Assembly: GCA_018969405.1 (NCBI GenBank)
Contig: JAGWYK010000005.1
Coordinates: 1-64,000 of the forward strand
From: Acidobacteriota bacterium
Lineage (GTDB): Bacteria; Actinomycetota; Acidimicrobiia; Acidimicrobiales; Acidimicrobilacustridaceae
Direction: 5' to 3'
Length of the DNA: 64,000 bases
Below are positions 8,178-18,950 of this stretch, piece after piece. The notes below the pieces were generated by a model. The model made no database searches, was not told where the DNA came from, and saw nothing but the letters and a program-made list of their open reading frames with translations. How positions within the stretch are numbered: position 1 is the stretch's first letter; each line of letters begins with the position of its first letter. The position numbers and the translations under genes were made by a program.

Positions 8178-9143
8178 TCAGGCGAAGGTCTCCCCCACCA
8201 GATCCTCCGACAGCGCCCACAGTCGCGCCGCCGCATCGGGGTCGGTGGCGTACGGCGCCGCGGTGGCCTCGGCGCAGTCGGCCAGATACAGACCACCGCG
8301 ACCCTCCAGCTCGGCGGCGGTGGCGGCCCACACCGTGGTGGCGGCACCCACATCGGGCTGCACCAGGTCGAGTCCTCCGCCCGAGGAACCACCCTTCGTC
8401 CCTCTGCGGGCGGGCTTCGACGCCTTGGCGGCGGCGGCGGCCCGCGCCGCGATGTCGGCGAAGTCCTCGGCGGTGAAGTGACGACCGAGCTCGGTGGCCA
8501 CCATGCCCGGATGCACCGCCACGGCGTGGATGCCCCGGGGACCGTGCCGACGCTCGAGCTCGACGGCATGGAGGATGTTGGCGGTCTTGGACTGTCCGTA
8601 GGCCTCCATCTTCGAGTACTCGGTGCCGGCGAAGTTGGGGTCGTCCCAGATGATGTCGCCCATGCCATGACCGGCCGAGCTGAGCAGCACGATGCGCGAG
8701 GGCGAGGCCAGCAGCAGCGAGGGCAGCAACCGGCCGATGAGCACGAAGTGGCCGAGATGGTTGGTGCCGAACTGCAGCTCGAAACCGTCCTCGGTCCGAC
8801 CGAAGGGCACCGCCATGATGCCGGCGTTGGCGATGAGCACGTCGATGCGCGGGAGCCGACGCCGGATGTCGGTGGCGGCGGCCCGCACGCTGTCGAGCGA
8901 CCCCAGCTCCAGGATCTCGTAGCTGAAGTCGCCGGTGGGCACGAGGGCGCGCAGTCGGGCGATGGCGTCCTCGCCCTTCTCCTCGGTCCGAGCGGTGATC
9001 ATCACCGAGGCACCGGCGGCACCGAGGGCCCGAGCCGTCTCGAACCCGAGACCGGTGGACCCTCCGGTGATGAGGATGACCTCGCCGCCGAGATCGATGC
9101 CCTCGAGCACCTCGGTGGTGGTCCTGCGGGTCGTGGTGCTCAC
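8178..9143 (-). CDS. SDR-family oxidoreductase
   Basis: A 321-residue NAD(P)-dependent short-chain dehydrogenase of the retinol dehydrogenase/WWOX-like group. The cofactor motif is ITGGSTGLG, followed by NAGIMAVPFG. The catalytic Ser and the Tyr/Lys pair lie in LLSSAGHGMG and YGQSKTAN. The GTG start overlaps the stop of the upstream enoyl-CoA hydratase gene as GTGA, so it belongs to the LLM-hydratase-SDR operon. Together these suggest oxidation of an acyl-CoA or alcohol intermediate. A Lys/Arg/Gly-rich insertion (KASKPARRGTKGGSSGGG) is unusual for the fold. The substrate is unknown. Confidence 0.88.
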   Translation of the reverse strand: MSTTTRRTTTEVLEGIDLGGEVILITGGSTGLGFETARALGAAGASVMITARTEEKGEDAIARLRALVPTGDFSYEILELGSLDSVRAAATDIRRRLPRIDVLIANAGIMAVPFGRTEDGFELQFGTNHLGHFVLIGRLLPSLLLASPSRIVLLSSAGHGMGDIIWDDPNFAGTEYSKMEAYGQSKTANILHAVELERRHGPRGIHAVAVHPGMVATELGRHFTAEDFADIAARAAAAAKASKPARRGTKGGSSGGGLDLVQPDVGAATTVWAATAAELEGRGGLYLADCAEATAAPYATDPDAAARLWALSEDLVGETFA

Positions 9144-9988
9144 AGCACATCCTCCGGAGCCGGCCAGGTGTCCGGCCAATCGTCGGTGACGGTCATCGAC
9201 CATCGGGGTTCACGTCGTTCGAGGAACGCCATCACGCCCTCACGGGCATCGGGCTCGCCCATCACATGATGGTGCAGTTCTGTCTCGGCCCGGTCGATCT
9301 GTGCCGGGTCGAGGGCGAACGAACCCCACAGCAGCCGCTTGGTGACCGCCACCGACACCGGCGCGGTGTTGATCGCCATGTCGTGGGCCACCTCGAGCGC
9401 AGCGGGCAGGACCTCCTCGGCCGGCAGCACCCGAGAGGCGACACCCAGTTGCACCGCCTCGGCGCCGGTGAAGGTGCGGCCGGTGAGCAGCAGGTCGGCG
9501 GCGGTGGCCATGCCGGCGATGCGGGGCAGGGTCCAGTGGCTGAACGCATCGGGCATGACCCCGCGACGGACCTGCACGATGCCGTACTTCGCCTCGAGGG
9601 CCATGAACCGGATGTCGCAGTGCAGGGTGAGGGTGAAGCCGATGCCGATGGCATGACCGTTCACCGCGGCGATGACGGGCGTGCGGATGCGCCAGGCCGG
9701 GGGCCACACGGGGCTGGCCCGGAAGGTGTCGGCGTCGGAGCGCTCGAACACCTCGGCGCCACTGCTGAAGTCCGCGCCGGCACAGAACGCCGGTGGGGTT
9801 CCGGTGAGCACCACGACGCGCACGGCGTCGTCGAGATCGGCTCGTTCGTACAGCGCACCCAGGGCCCGACCCATCGCGCCGCTGAACGCGTTGCGGGTCT
9901 CGGGCCGGTTGAGGATGGCCACCAGCACGCCGTCGTCATGGAGCTCGGCGAGCAGATCCTCGGTGCCGGTGTCGATCGCGGAGGCCAT
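9140..9988 (-). CDS. Enoyl-CoA hydratase/isomerase family protein
   Basis: A 282-residue crotonase-fold protein. NRPETRNAFSGAM, the oxyanion-hole segment PPAFCAGADFSSG and the second glycine-rich loop VNGHAIGIGFTLTLHCDIRF are in the expected order, followed by YGIVQVRRGVMPDAFSHWTLPRIAG and LLLTGRTFTGAEAVQLGVASRVLP. The usual hydratase Glu pair is not obvious, so hydratase, isomerase or another crotonase reaction remains open. It starts 3 bases after the LLM gene stop and overlaps the SDR start by four bases. Confidence 0.88.
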   Translation of the reverse strand: MASAIDTGTEDLLAELHDDGVLVAILNRPETRNAFSGAMGRALGALYERADLDDAVRVVVLTGTPPAFCAGADFSSGAEVFERSDADTFRASPVWPPAWRIRTPVIAAVNGHAIGIGFTLTLHCDIRFMALEAKYGIVQVRRGVMPDAFSHWTLPRIAGMATAADLLLTGRTFTGAEAVQLGVASRVLPAEEVLPAALEVAHDMAINTAPVSVAVTKRLLWGSFALDPAQIDRAETELHHHVMGEPDAREGVMAFLERREPRWSMTVTDDWPDTWPAPEDVL

Positions 9989-9991
9989 CGA

Positions 9992-11026
9992 TCAGGCTCC
10001 GGTACGCCCAGGGGCGGCGGCCCGCACCGCGGCGATGGTCTCGGCGATGCAGTCGTCGGAGATGGGGTAGCCGGGGAAGTAGAGACAGACCCGGTCGGCC
10101 ACTGCGCCGTAGCGCCGGGCGATCTCGGCGGCGACCTGCTGGGGGGTGCCGACCACGGCGATGGTGTGCAGCACCTCGTCGGTGATGCGCTGGGCCATGC
10201 CGCCCCAGTCACCCTGCTTGGACAGCGCGTTCAGCTCCGGCTGGAGATCGCCCCATCCCTCGACATCGAGCACCGGGCGGTACGAGGGTGTCGAGCCGTA
10301 GAACGCCAGCAGCATCTTCACGCCGTTCGCCGCCGCCGCGATCTCGGCCTCGGTGGTGCCGACGGCGCAGATCACCTCGAGGATGATCTCGATGTCGTCC
10401 CGGCGGCGACCGGCGGTGGCCAGTCCGCGATCCACTGCGGGAAGCGTGCGTTCGACGAAGTGCCGTTCGGAGTTGAACGGCATCACGAGGATGCCGTCGG
10501 CCACCTCGGCGGTCATCTCGCACATCTTCGGCCCCAGCGCCCCCACCAGCACCGGTGGCGGTCCGTACGGGTTCGGCCCGGGATCGAAGTTGGGCGTCAT
10601 CAGGGTGTGGGTGGTCCATTCGCCGCGGAAGTCGAAGGGACCCTCGCCGGCGAAGTGGGCGAGGATGGCCTTGATGGCCAGCACCGACTCGCGCATCTGG
10701 GCCACCGGCCGTTCCCACACCGAGCCGTAGCGCTTCTGGATGTGCGGGCGGATCTGGGTGCCGAGGCCGAGGCGGAACCGACCCCCGCTCAGCTCCTGCA
10801 GATCGTTGGCGGCATAGGCCATGTGCAGCGGACTGCGAGGGAACGCCATGGCCACATTGGTCATGAGGTCCACCTCGGTGGTGGCGCTGGCCAGCACGAG
10901 CGGGAAGAACACGTCATGGGCGTTCTCGAAGCTGAACAGACCGTCGGTGCCGAGCGCCGCCAGTTCGGCGGCCCGTTCCCCGGCCCCCATGGGTCCGGCC
11001 ATGGCCAATGAGATGTCGACCTTCAT
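9992..11026 (-). CDS. LLM-class F420-dependent oxidoreductase (TIGR03617-like)
   Basis: This 344-residue luciferase-like (beta/alpha)8 protein resembles the mycobacterial MSMEG_2256 family of coenzyme F420-dependent oxidoreductases. It begins MKVDISLAMAGPM and contains FSFENAHDVFFPLVLAS, NVAMAFPRSPLHMAYAANDLQELSGGRFRLGLGTQ, VGALGPKM and the C-terminal VGTPQQVAAEIARRYG. It leads the operon with the hydratase and SDR genes. A GGGGGA stretch precedes the ATG, and a TAGGGT -10 about 30 bases upstream gives a normal leader. The substrate is unknown; F420 use is inferred from the family. Confidence 0.88.
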   Translation of the reverse strand: MKVDISLAMAGPMGAGERAAELAALGTDGLFSFENAHDVFFPLVLASATTEVDLMTNVAMAFPRSPLHMAYAANDLQELSGGRFRLGLGTQIRPHIQKRYGSVWERPVAQMRESVLAIKAILAHFAGEGPFDFRGEWTTHTLMTPNFDPGPNPYGPPPVLVGALGPKMCEMTAEVADGILVMPFNSERHFVERTLPAVDRGLATAGRRRDDIEIILEVICAVGTTEAEIAAAANGVKMLLAFYGSTPSYRPVLDVEGWGDLQPELNALSKQGDWGGMAQRITDEVLHTIAVVGTPQQVAAEIARRYGAVADRVCLYFPGYPISDDCIAETIAAVRAAAPGRTGA

Positions 11027-11056
11027 GGACGTCCCCCGGAGGTGTCGAGGGGACCG

Positions 11057-11062
11057 ACCCTA
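11057..11062 (-). promoter_or_regulatory. Candidate -10 (TAGGGT) of the LLM operon
   Basis: TAGGGT lies about 30 bases before the ATG at 11026, and a GGGGGA ribosome site lies between. This is a leadered promoter. Confidence 0.4.
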
Positions 11063-11067
11063 GGCGG

Positions 11068-11748
11068 TCAGGACCCGGCGAGGAACCCGATGACGCGGGC
11101 CCAGGCATCGGCGGCATCCGCGGCGCGATGGGCCGGACGCGAGGCATCGTGCACGAACCCGTGCTCGGCCCCCTCGTAGCGCACCACCTGCACACCGGCC
11201 GCCTCGGCATCGGCCACATCGGCGGGCGGGGTGTAGGGATCGGCGGTGCCGATGATGGCGAGGGTGGGGCACCGCTCCGGCCGGCGCAGGACGTCGAGGG
11301 CATCGGCGAGATCGGGACCGCGCCAGGCCTCGGGCAGTCGGATCATGCCGTAGAACCCCGCCACCCGATCGAAGGCCCCGGAACCGGCGGCCTTGAACGC
11401 CAGCATGCCCCCCATGCAGAAGCCGATGGCGCCGACGGCATCGCAGCCGGTGGCGGCCGCGGCCGCCTCCGCATCGGCGCGCAGGCGGGTGTCGGACAGG
11501 GTGCGCATGGCCGCCATCCGCTCCTCGATCCCGAAGGGTCCGTCCTCGGCCGCCCCGCTCGGACCGGGGAAGGGTTCGGGTGCACACACCACCCAGCCCT
11601 GCTCGCCGGCGAGCCGTTCGCACAGCTCGTCGAACAGGGGACGCAGCCCCATGATGTCGGGGAACACCACCAGACCGCGGGTGGACCCATCGACATGATC
11701 GGGGCGGACGAGTTCCGCGGGCGTGCCGGTGGACAGTTCGATGCGCAT
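11068..11748 (-). CDS. Dienelactone hydrolase family protein
   Basis: A 226-residue alpha/beta hydrolase. The nucleophile elbow is IGFCMGGMLAF with Cys in place of Ser, as in dienelactone hydrolases. The acidic residue is in GTADPYTP and the catalytic His in YEGAEHGF. Its length fits the family (about 230). It starts 6 bases after the disA stop and so is probably translated from the disA transcript. A role in hydrolysis of a lactone or ester is likely; the substrate is unknown. Confidence 0.88.
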   Translation of the reverse strand: MRIELSTGTPAELVRPDHVDGSTRGLVVFPDIMGLRPLFDELCERLAGEQGWVVCAPEPFPGPSGAAEDGPFGIEERMAAMRTLSDTRLRADAEAAAAATGCDAVGAIGFCMGGMLAFKAAGSGAFDRVAGFYGMIRLPEAWRGPDLADALDVLRRPERCPTLAIIGTADPYTPPADVADAEAAGVQVVRYEGAEHGFVHDASRPAHRAADAADAWARVIGFLAGS

Positions 11749-11754
11749 GGGGCC

Positions 11755-12828
11755 TCAGCTGTAGTGGTCGAGGATCGAGGACTCGGCGATCCGGCGCAGA
11801 CCGTCCTTGATGGCCCGGGCCCGCTGGGGACTGACCCCCTCGACGGCGTCGAGCTCCTTCTCGCTGGCCCGCAGGATGCGGGCCAGGCTGCCGAAGGTGG
11901 TGACGACACGATCGATGATGGGCTCGCGCAGTCGCGGAAGGCGCGACAGCATGCGATGACCCCGGGGGGACAGCGGCGCATCGGGCGTGGAGGCCGCCGC
12001 CGGAAGATGCAGCGTGGCGATGACGAGATCCAGATCGAGCAGTTCCTCGGTGTCGAGCTCGGAGATGCGCGCGAGGGCGTCGTCGACATGCCAGTCGGTG
12101 TCCTCGTTGACGTAGTCGCGCAGCACCAGCCGACGCTGATCGGCCACCCCGGCCAGCACCTCATCGAGCTGCAGCCGCACCAGTCGACCCTCGGTGCCCA
12201 GCTCGACGATGTCGATGGCGATCTCGTCGGCGATGCGCAGCACCATCTCGTTGCGCTGCAGCAGCGTGGCGACATCGCGCACGGTGACCAGATCCTCGAC
12301 CTCCAGAGCGTCGAGGTTGCTCGAGACCTCGACGAGGCGCTGCTTGTAGCGCTCGAGGGTCTGCAGGGCCTGATCGGCGCGATCGAGGAGTCGGGGCACG
12401 GGGATGAGCTGATGCTTCTCGGCCCCGGTGTAGACGGCGATGACGGCCATGTCCTCGGAGACCGAGATGACCGGGAGGCCCATGGCCCGGGCCACGCGCT
12501 CGGCGGTGCGATGACGGGTGCCGGTCTCGGAGGTGGGGATGGACGGATCGGGCACCAGATGGACATTCGCCCGGGCGATGCGACTGGTGTCGGCGGCCAG
12601 CACGATGGCGCCGTCCATCTTGGCCAGCTCCGAGAGACGCTGGGGGCTGAAGGCGGCGTCGAGCAGGAACCCGCCGGAGCAGATGCTGAGCACCTTGGGT
12701 CCGTCCCCGACCACGATCAGCGCGCCCATGCCCGACTGCAGGATGCGATCGACGCCCTCGCGCAGCGGTTGTCCCGGCGCCACCACCGACAGGGCGTGGA
12801 GCATGGCATCCGAGCGGCGGCGAGGCAT
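11755..12828 (-). CDS. disA: DNA integrity scanning diadenylate cyclase DisA
   Basis: Makes cyclic di-AMP from two ATP and scans DNA for branched structures. The N-terminal DAC domain carries the DGA motif (residues 72-74) and RHRTAERVA (105-113). A helical linker follows, and the C-terminal helix-hairpin-helix DNA-binding region is LDAVEGVSPQRARAI. The length (357) is normal. The ATG at 12828 matches the family start and has TACACT 6 bases upstream, so it may have its own leaderless transcript although radA lies just upstream, the usual actinobacterial and firmicute pairing. Confidence 0.95.
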   Translation of the reverse strand: MPRRRSDAMLHALSVVAPGQPLREGVDRILQSGMGALIVVGDGPKVLSICSGGFLLDAAFSPQRLSELAKMDGAIVLAADTSRIARANVHLVPDPSIPTSETGTRHRTAERVARAMGLPVISVSEDMAVIAVYTGAEKHQLIPVPRLLDRADQALQTLERYKQRLVEVSSNLDALEVEDLVTVRDVATLLQRNEMVLRIADEIAIDIVELGTEGRLVRLQLDEVLAGVADQRRLVLRDYVNEDTDWHVDDALARISELDTEELLDLDLVIATLHLPAAASTPDAPLSPRGHRMLSRLPRLREPIIDRVVTTFGSLARILRASEKELDAVEGVSPQRARAIKDGLRRIAESSILDHYS

Positions 12829-12834
12829 CGCGGG

Positions 12835-12840
12835 AGTGTA
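12835..12840 (-). promoter_or_regulatory. Leaderless-type -10 (TACACT) of disA
   Basis: TACACT ends 6 bases before the disA ATG, inside the 65-base gap after radA. Confidence 0.5.
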
Positions 12841-12893
12841 GCGAGCGACCCCGGGAACCTCTCCGGGGCCGGGGGACCGGCGTGGTGCGGTGG

Positions 12894-14264
12894 TCAGCCG
12901 CGGCTGGACGGGACGGTGATCCCGATGGCCGACACCGCTTCGGTGAGGGAGCCGACGCGGATGGCGGTGATGCCCTCGGGCGGCTCGGGCGACAGGCGCG
13001 GCACCAGGGCGCGGGTGAACCCGAGTCGGGCCGCCTCGGCGAGACGGCGCTCGCAGTGGGCGACCTGCCGCAGTTCCCCGCCGAGGCCGACCTCGCCGCA
13101 GACCACGAGATCGGCGGGCAGCGGCTGCCCCGCCAGCGCCGAGGCCAATGCCATCGTGAGGCCGAGATCGGCGGCGGGTTCGGCGACCTTCACGCCGCCG
13201 ACGGCGAGGGCGTACACATCGCGCTCGGCGAAGGAGAACCCGGCCCGCTCGGCCAGCACGGCCAGCAGCAGCGAGAGCCGACCGTTGTCGACGCCCTGGG
13301 AGGAACGGCGCGGGGAGGCGAGCGAGCTGCGGGTGACCAGGGCCTGCAGTTCGACCAGCAGCGGGCGATGACCCTCCATGGTGGGCACCACCACCGAACC
13401 GGACACCCCGCGGCGACGATCGGCGAGGAAGAGACGACTGGGGTCGGGCACGCCGACCAGACCGTCGCCGGTCATCTCGAACAGGCCGAGCTGATCGGTG
13501 GCGCCGAACCGATGCTTGGCGGCGCGCAGCAGCCGCAGCGCATGGTGGCGGTCGCCCTCGAAGGCCAGCACGGTGTCGACCACATGCTCGAGCACCCGCG
13601 GACCGGCGAGGCCACCCTCCTTGGTGACATGGCCGACCAGCACGATGGCGAGATCGCGGGACTTGGCCGTGGCCACCAGCCGCGCCGCGCAGTCGCGCAC
13701 CTGGGCCACCGAGCCCGGGGCCGAGGAGATGTCGGGATGGTGCACCGACTGGATGGAGTCGACGATGACCACGGTGGGACCGATGCGATCGATGTGGTCG
13801 AGGATGTGGGGCAGGGAGGTCTCCGAGGCCAACCACAGCGTGGGCTGCAGGGTGCCGAGCCGCTCGGCCCGCAGCCGCACCTGCTGCTTGGACTCCTCGG
13901 CGGAGATGTAGAGCACGGTGACGCCCTCGGTGGCGATGGCGGCCATGGCCTGCAGCAGCAGCGTGGACTTGCCGATGCCGGGCTCGCCCCCGATGAGGGT
14001 GACCGAACCGGGCACCAGACCCCCGCCGAGCACCCGATCGAGCTCGTCGATGCGGGTGGGACGGGCCTGCCATTCGGCGACGTCGACCTCGGAGATGGGG
14101 GTGGGCTCGTCGCGGGGGCCGAGCACCGCGGTGGTGGCCGAGGGGGCGACGTCGAACTCCTCGATGAGGGTGTTCCACTCCTCGCAGCCCGGGCAGCGGC
14201 CGGCCCACTTGGGCACGGTGGTGCCGCATTCGGCACAACGGAAGACGGTTCGGGGCCGGGCCAT
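12894..14264 (-). CDS. radA: DNA repair protein RadA (Sms)
   Basis: This 456-residue RecA-like ATPase promotes branch migration during recombinational repair. It has an N-terminal C4 zinc finger (CAECGTTVPKWAGRCPGCEEW), Walker A GGEPGIGKST (about 92-101), Walker B VVIVDS, the RadA motif here as KHRFG (250-254; KNRFG is more usual) and a C-terminal Lon-like domain (GVKVAEPAADLGLTMALASA). It lies upstream of disA. TAGGGT sits 7 bases before the ATG. Confidence 0.95.
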   Translation of the reverse strand: MARPRTVFRCAECGTTVPKWAGRCPGCEEWNTLIEEFDVAPSATTAVLGPRDEPTPISEVDVAEWQARPTRIDELDRVLGGGLVPGSVTLIGGEPGIGKSTLLLQAMAAIATEGVTVLYISAEESKQQVRLRAERLGTLQPTLWLASETSLPHILDHIDRIGPTVVIVDSIQSVHHPDISSAPGSVAQVRDCAARLVATAKSRDLAIVLVGHVTKEGGLAGPRVLEHVVDTVLAFEGDRHHALRLLRAAKHRFGATDQLGLFEMTGDGLVGVPDPSRLFLADRRRGVSGSVVVPTMEGHRPLLVELQALVTRSSLASPRRSSQGVDNGRLSLLLAVLAERAGFSFAERDVYALAVGGVKVAEPAADLGLTMALASALAGQPLPADLVVCGEVGLGGELRQVAHCERRLAEAARLGFTRALVPRLSPEPPEGITAIRVGSLTEAVSAIGITVPSSRG

Positions 14265-14271
14265 CGGTCAG

Positions 14272-14277
14272 ACCCTA
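14272..14277 (-). promoter_or_regulatory. Leaderless-type -10 (TAGGGT) of radA
   Basis: TAGGGT ends 7 bases before the radA ATG. The -35 position falls inside the 15-base tandem repeats at 14288-14332. Confidence 0.5.
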
Positions 14278-14287
14278 CGCAGCGCGA

Positions 14288-14332
14288 CCGACAGCAGCAG
14301 GGCCGACAGCAGCGGGGCCGACAGCAGCGGGG
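14288..14332. repeat. Three tandem 15-base repeats upstream of radA
   Basis: Three consecutive copies of CCGACAGCAGCGGGG (the first with one change, CAGGG for CGGGG) lie between the LppM-like gene and the radA promoter. They cover the expected -35 region of radA. They are noncoding in both annotated neighbours. Confidence 0.8.
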
Positions 14333-14341
14333 CCGGAGGCC

Positions 14342-15106
14342 TCACCGCTGGAACGGTCCGCGGCGCATGAGCCGACGGGTGCGCATCCGGTGGGCGCGGA
14401 CCCGCAGACCGATCACCGACACCGTGCCCACCGCCAACGCCACCACCACCAGGGTGCGCATCCGCTCCTTGAGCTTGCTGTGCGAGGCGCTCACCCGGAA
14501 CGCCGACGGGTTGGGATCGGAGAACGCCACCTCGGTGGTGCGCGAGATGCCGGGGATGTCAGCGGTGAACGCCACCGTCACCATGTCGGCGGCCGGGCGT
14601 CCCTCCGCGGCGGCGATGCGGTCGAGCAGTCCCCCGGTGCCGTCGCCCCCCATCGTCGAGATGAGTTCGGGATCGCCGAACATGCGGAACCCCGCAGTGG
14701 TGTCGATGACGCCGGAGACCGACGAGGAGGTCGACAGCAGACCATCGTCATGGGTGACCTCGACATCGCGGTACGGCCCGTCGGGACCGCTCAGCTGCGC
14801 CAGCAGCGCCGTGGCCTCGGCCGCGTCGCCGAAGGGATGATGGGCGCGGACCCAGGTGGTGTCACCCTCCTTGGTGGCCGGGTCGACCGTCCAGCCCGCC
14901 TGCACGAGGTCCTCGGTGCGCAGCTGCCTGCCGAGATCGCCGACGCGTCGAAGGGCAGCGTCGTCGAAACCGACCGCACCGGTGACGGTGCCGCGCCCGT
15001 TGCTCTGCATGGTGATGGTCGTGCGGATCTGCACCTGACAGCCGGTGAGCGCGATCACCAGGACCAGCACCGCCAGCGCAGGGCGGAGCGAGCGGGCGAC
15101 GGACAC
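14342..15106 (-). CDS. LppM-like lipoprotein with C-terminal membrane helix
   Basis: A 254-residue lipoprotein. The signal peptide ends in a lipobox LTGC near residue 23, after a basic start and the hydrophobic stretch ALAVLVLVIA. The extracytoplasmic domain (TITMQSNGRGTVTGAVGF, then D/E-rich strands) resembles the mycobacterial LppM domain, though I hold this loosely. A C-terminal helix (LVVVALAVGTVSVIGL) and a very basic tail (RAHRMRTRRLMRRG) follow, so it is anchored at both ends. The GTG at 15106 is chosen because it gives a proper signal peptide and because TAGCGT lies 7 bases upstream; the frame stays open further upstream. Confidence 0.75.
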   Translation of the reverse strand: MSVARSLRPALAVLVLVIALTGCQVQIRTTITMQSNGRGTVTGAVGFDDAALRRVGDLGRQLRTEDLVQAGWTVDPATKEGDTTWVRAHHPFGDAAEATALLAQLSGPDGPYRDVEVTHDDGLLSTSSSVSGVIDTTAGFRMFGDPELISTMGGDGTGGLLDRIAAAEGRPAADMVTVAFTADIPGISRTTEVAFSDPNPSAFRVSASHSKLKERMRTLVVVALAVGTVSVIGLRVRAHRMRTRRLMRRGPFQR

Positions 15107-15113
15107 GGCTCGG

Positions 15114-15119
15114 ACGCTA
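15114..15119 (-). promoter_or_regulatory. Leaderless-type -10 (TAGCGT) of the LppM-like gene
   Basis: TAGCGT ends 7 bases before the GTG at 15106 and supports that start over longer in-frame options. Confidence 0.5.
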
Positions 15120-15212
15120 CCAGCGGCCCTTCGCGAGGAGCGCTCGGACGGGCCCGGACGCGGACCGCCCGGGCCGAGGGCCCGGGCGGTCCGACACCGG
15201 AGATGATCGGGA

Positions 15213-17726
<2,514 letters not shown>

Positions 17727-17763
17727 TGTGCACCTGCCTCCCATGGCGGGAATCCGATGACCG

Positions 17764-17769
17764 AGTGTA
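17764..17769 (-). promoter_or_regulatory. Candidate clpC -10 (TACACT)
   Basis: TACACT predicts a leader of about 30 bases that contains the GGGAGG ribosome site. No heat-shock (CIRCE/HAIR) operator was seen by eye. Confidence 0.4.
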
Positions 17770-17882
17770 CCCAGCACCTCTGCGATCCACTCGTCGGAGC
17801 AGGACCGGGCCCTGCGACAGTTCTCACACCGACCTGCAGCGGTTTTCCGGCGCCCGGTTGCGGTCGGATCGGACATCGCCGC

Positions 17883-17888
17883 TACCGT
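17883..17888 (+). promoter_or_regulatory. Leaderless-type -10 (TACCGT) of the polyprenyl synthase gene
   Basis: TACCGT ends 7 bases before the GTG at 17896. There is no ribosome-binding site. Confidence 0.5.
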
Positions 17889-17895
17889 TCGCCGC

Positions 17896-18921
17896 GTGTC
17901 CGGCACCTCCCCCCTTCTGCTGCTCCCCGTGCTCCAGGCCGACCTGGAGCGGGTCGAGACGGCGCTGCTGCGGTCGGTGCGCACCGACGACCCCTTCCTG
18001 ACCGAGGTCGCCGCCCACCTCATCACCGCCGGCGGCAAACGGGTGCGGCCGGCGTTCGCCCTCACCTCGGCGGCCACCGCCATCGCCACCATGACCCACG
18101 CCGCAGATGATGTCGTCATGGGTGCGGTCTCGGTCGAACTGGTGCATCTCGGGTCGCTCTACCACGACGACGTCATGGACGATGCCACCACCCGACGCAC
18201 CGTGGACAGCGTCAACGCCCGCTGGGGCAACCTCACCGCCATCCTCGCCGGTGACTACCTGCTGGCCAAGGCCTCCGAGATCGCCGCCTCGCTCGGCACC
18301 GAGGTGGCGGGTCTGCTGGCCGCCACCATCGGCCGGCTCTGCGAGGGCCAGATCCTGGAACTGCGTCACGCCTTCGACCTCGGTCGCACCGAGGAGGCGT
18401 ACCTCGACTCCATCGACGGCAAGACCGCATCGCTGCTCGGCACCGCCTGTCGGATCGGCGGCATCGTGGCCGGCCTCCCCCGCCCCCAGATCGACGCCCT
18501 CACCACCTTCGGCAGCAGCTTCGGCATGGCGTTCCAGATCGTCGACGATCTGCTCGACGTCACCGCCACCGATGAGGAGCTCGGCAAGCCCGCCGGTCAC
18601 GATCTCGTCGAGGGCACCTACACCCTGCCGGTCATCCGCACCCTGGCCGCCGGGGGCGACCGGGCCGAGGAGCTGGCCGGACTGCTGCGCCGCCTCGCCC
18701 CCACCGACGGATCCATCGAACCGGTCGACGACCCCACCACCCTCGAGGCGGCGCGCCAGCTGCTGCGCTCCTCGCCGGCCGTGGTCGAATCGCTCGACGT
18801 GGCCCGTGGCTACGTCGAGGCCGGCCAACAGGCGCTGGCGCCCTATGCCGGTACCGAGGCCGTCACCGCGCTCGAGGCGGCCGCCGAACATCTGCTCGGC
18901 ACGGTGCGCGCCGCCGGCTGA
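17896..18921 (+). CDS. Trans-polyprenyl diphosphate synthase (IspA/GrcC type)
   Basis: A 341-residue all-alpha prenyltransferase that extends allylic diphosphates with IPP. The first aspartate-rich motif is [13 protein letters not shown] (DDxxD) and the second [11 protein letters not shown] (DDxxD). GGKRVRPAF at the start binds IPP. The sequence resembles hepta-/octa-/nonaprenyl synthases for menaquinone side chains, but chain length cannot be assigned. It is the only plus-strand gene between 8.2 and 36 kb and is not near menaquinone genes here. It faces coaX across a small hairpin. Confidence 0.9.
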   Translation: MSGTSPLLLLPVLQADLERVETALLRSVRTDDPFLTEVAAHLITAGGKRVRPAFALTSAATAIATMTHAADDVVMGAVSVELVHLGSLYHDDVMDDATTRRTVDSVNARWGNLTAILAGDYLLAKASEIAASLGTEVAGLLAATIGRLCEGQILELRHAFDLGRTEEAYLDSIDGKTASLLGTACRIGGIVAGLPRPQIDALTTFGSSFGMAFQIVDDLLDVTATDEELGKPAGHDLVEGTYTLPVIRTLAAGGDRAEELAGLLRRLAPTDGSIEPVDDPTTLEAARQLLRSSPAVVESLDVARGYVEAGQQALAPYAGTEAVTALEAAAEHLLGTVRAAG

Positions 18922-18929
18922 GCCGGACC

Positions 18930-18949
18930 ACGACGCACCGCAGCGTCGT
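18930..18949. terminator. Candidate bidirectional terminator hairpin
   Basis: ACGACGC (18930-18936) and GCGTCGT (18943-18949) form a 7-base-pair stem with a six-base loop, in the 29-base gap between two convergent genes. There is no T-run on either side. Confidence 0.45.
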
Positions 18950-18950
18950 C

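Noticed and set aside
9266-11011. Long plus-strand frame opposite the hydratase and LLM genes
   Set aside because: It crosses two well-supported genes antisense and has shadow composition.
11008-14840. Two long plus-strand frames opposite DLH, disA, radA and the LppM-like gene
   Set aside because: Low-complexity Gly/His/Asp composition and no family; the minus-strand genes are certain.
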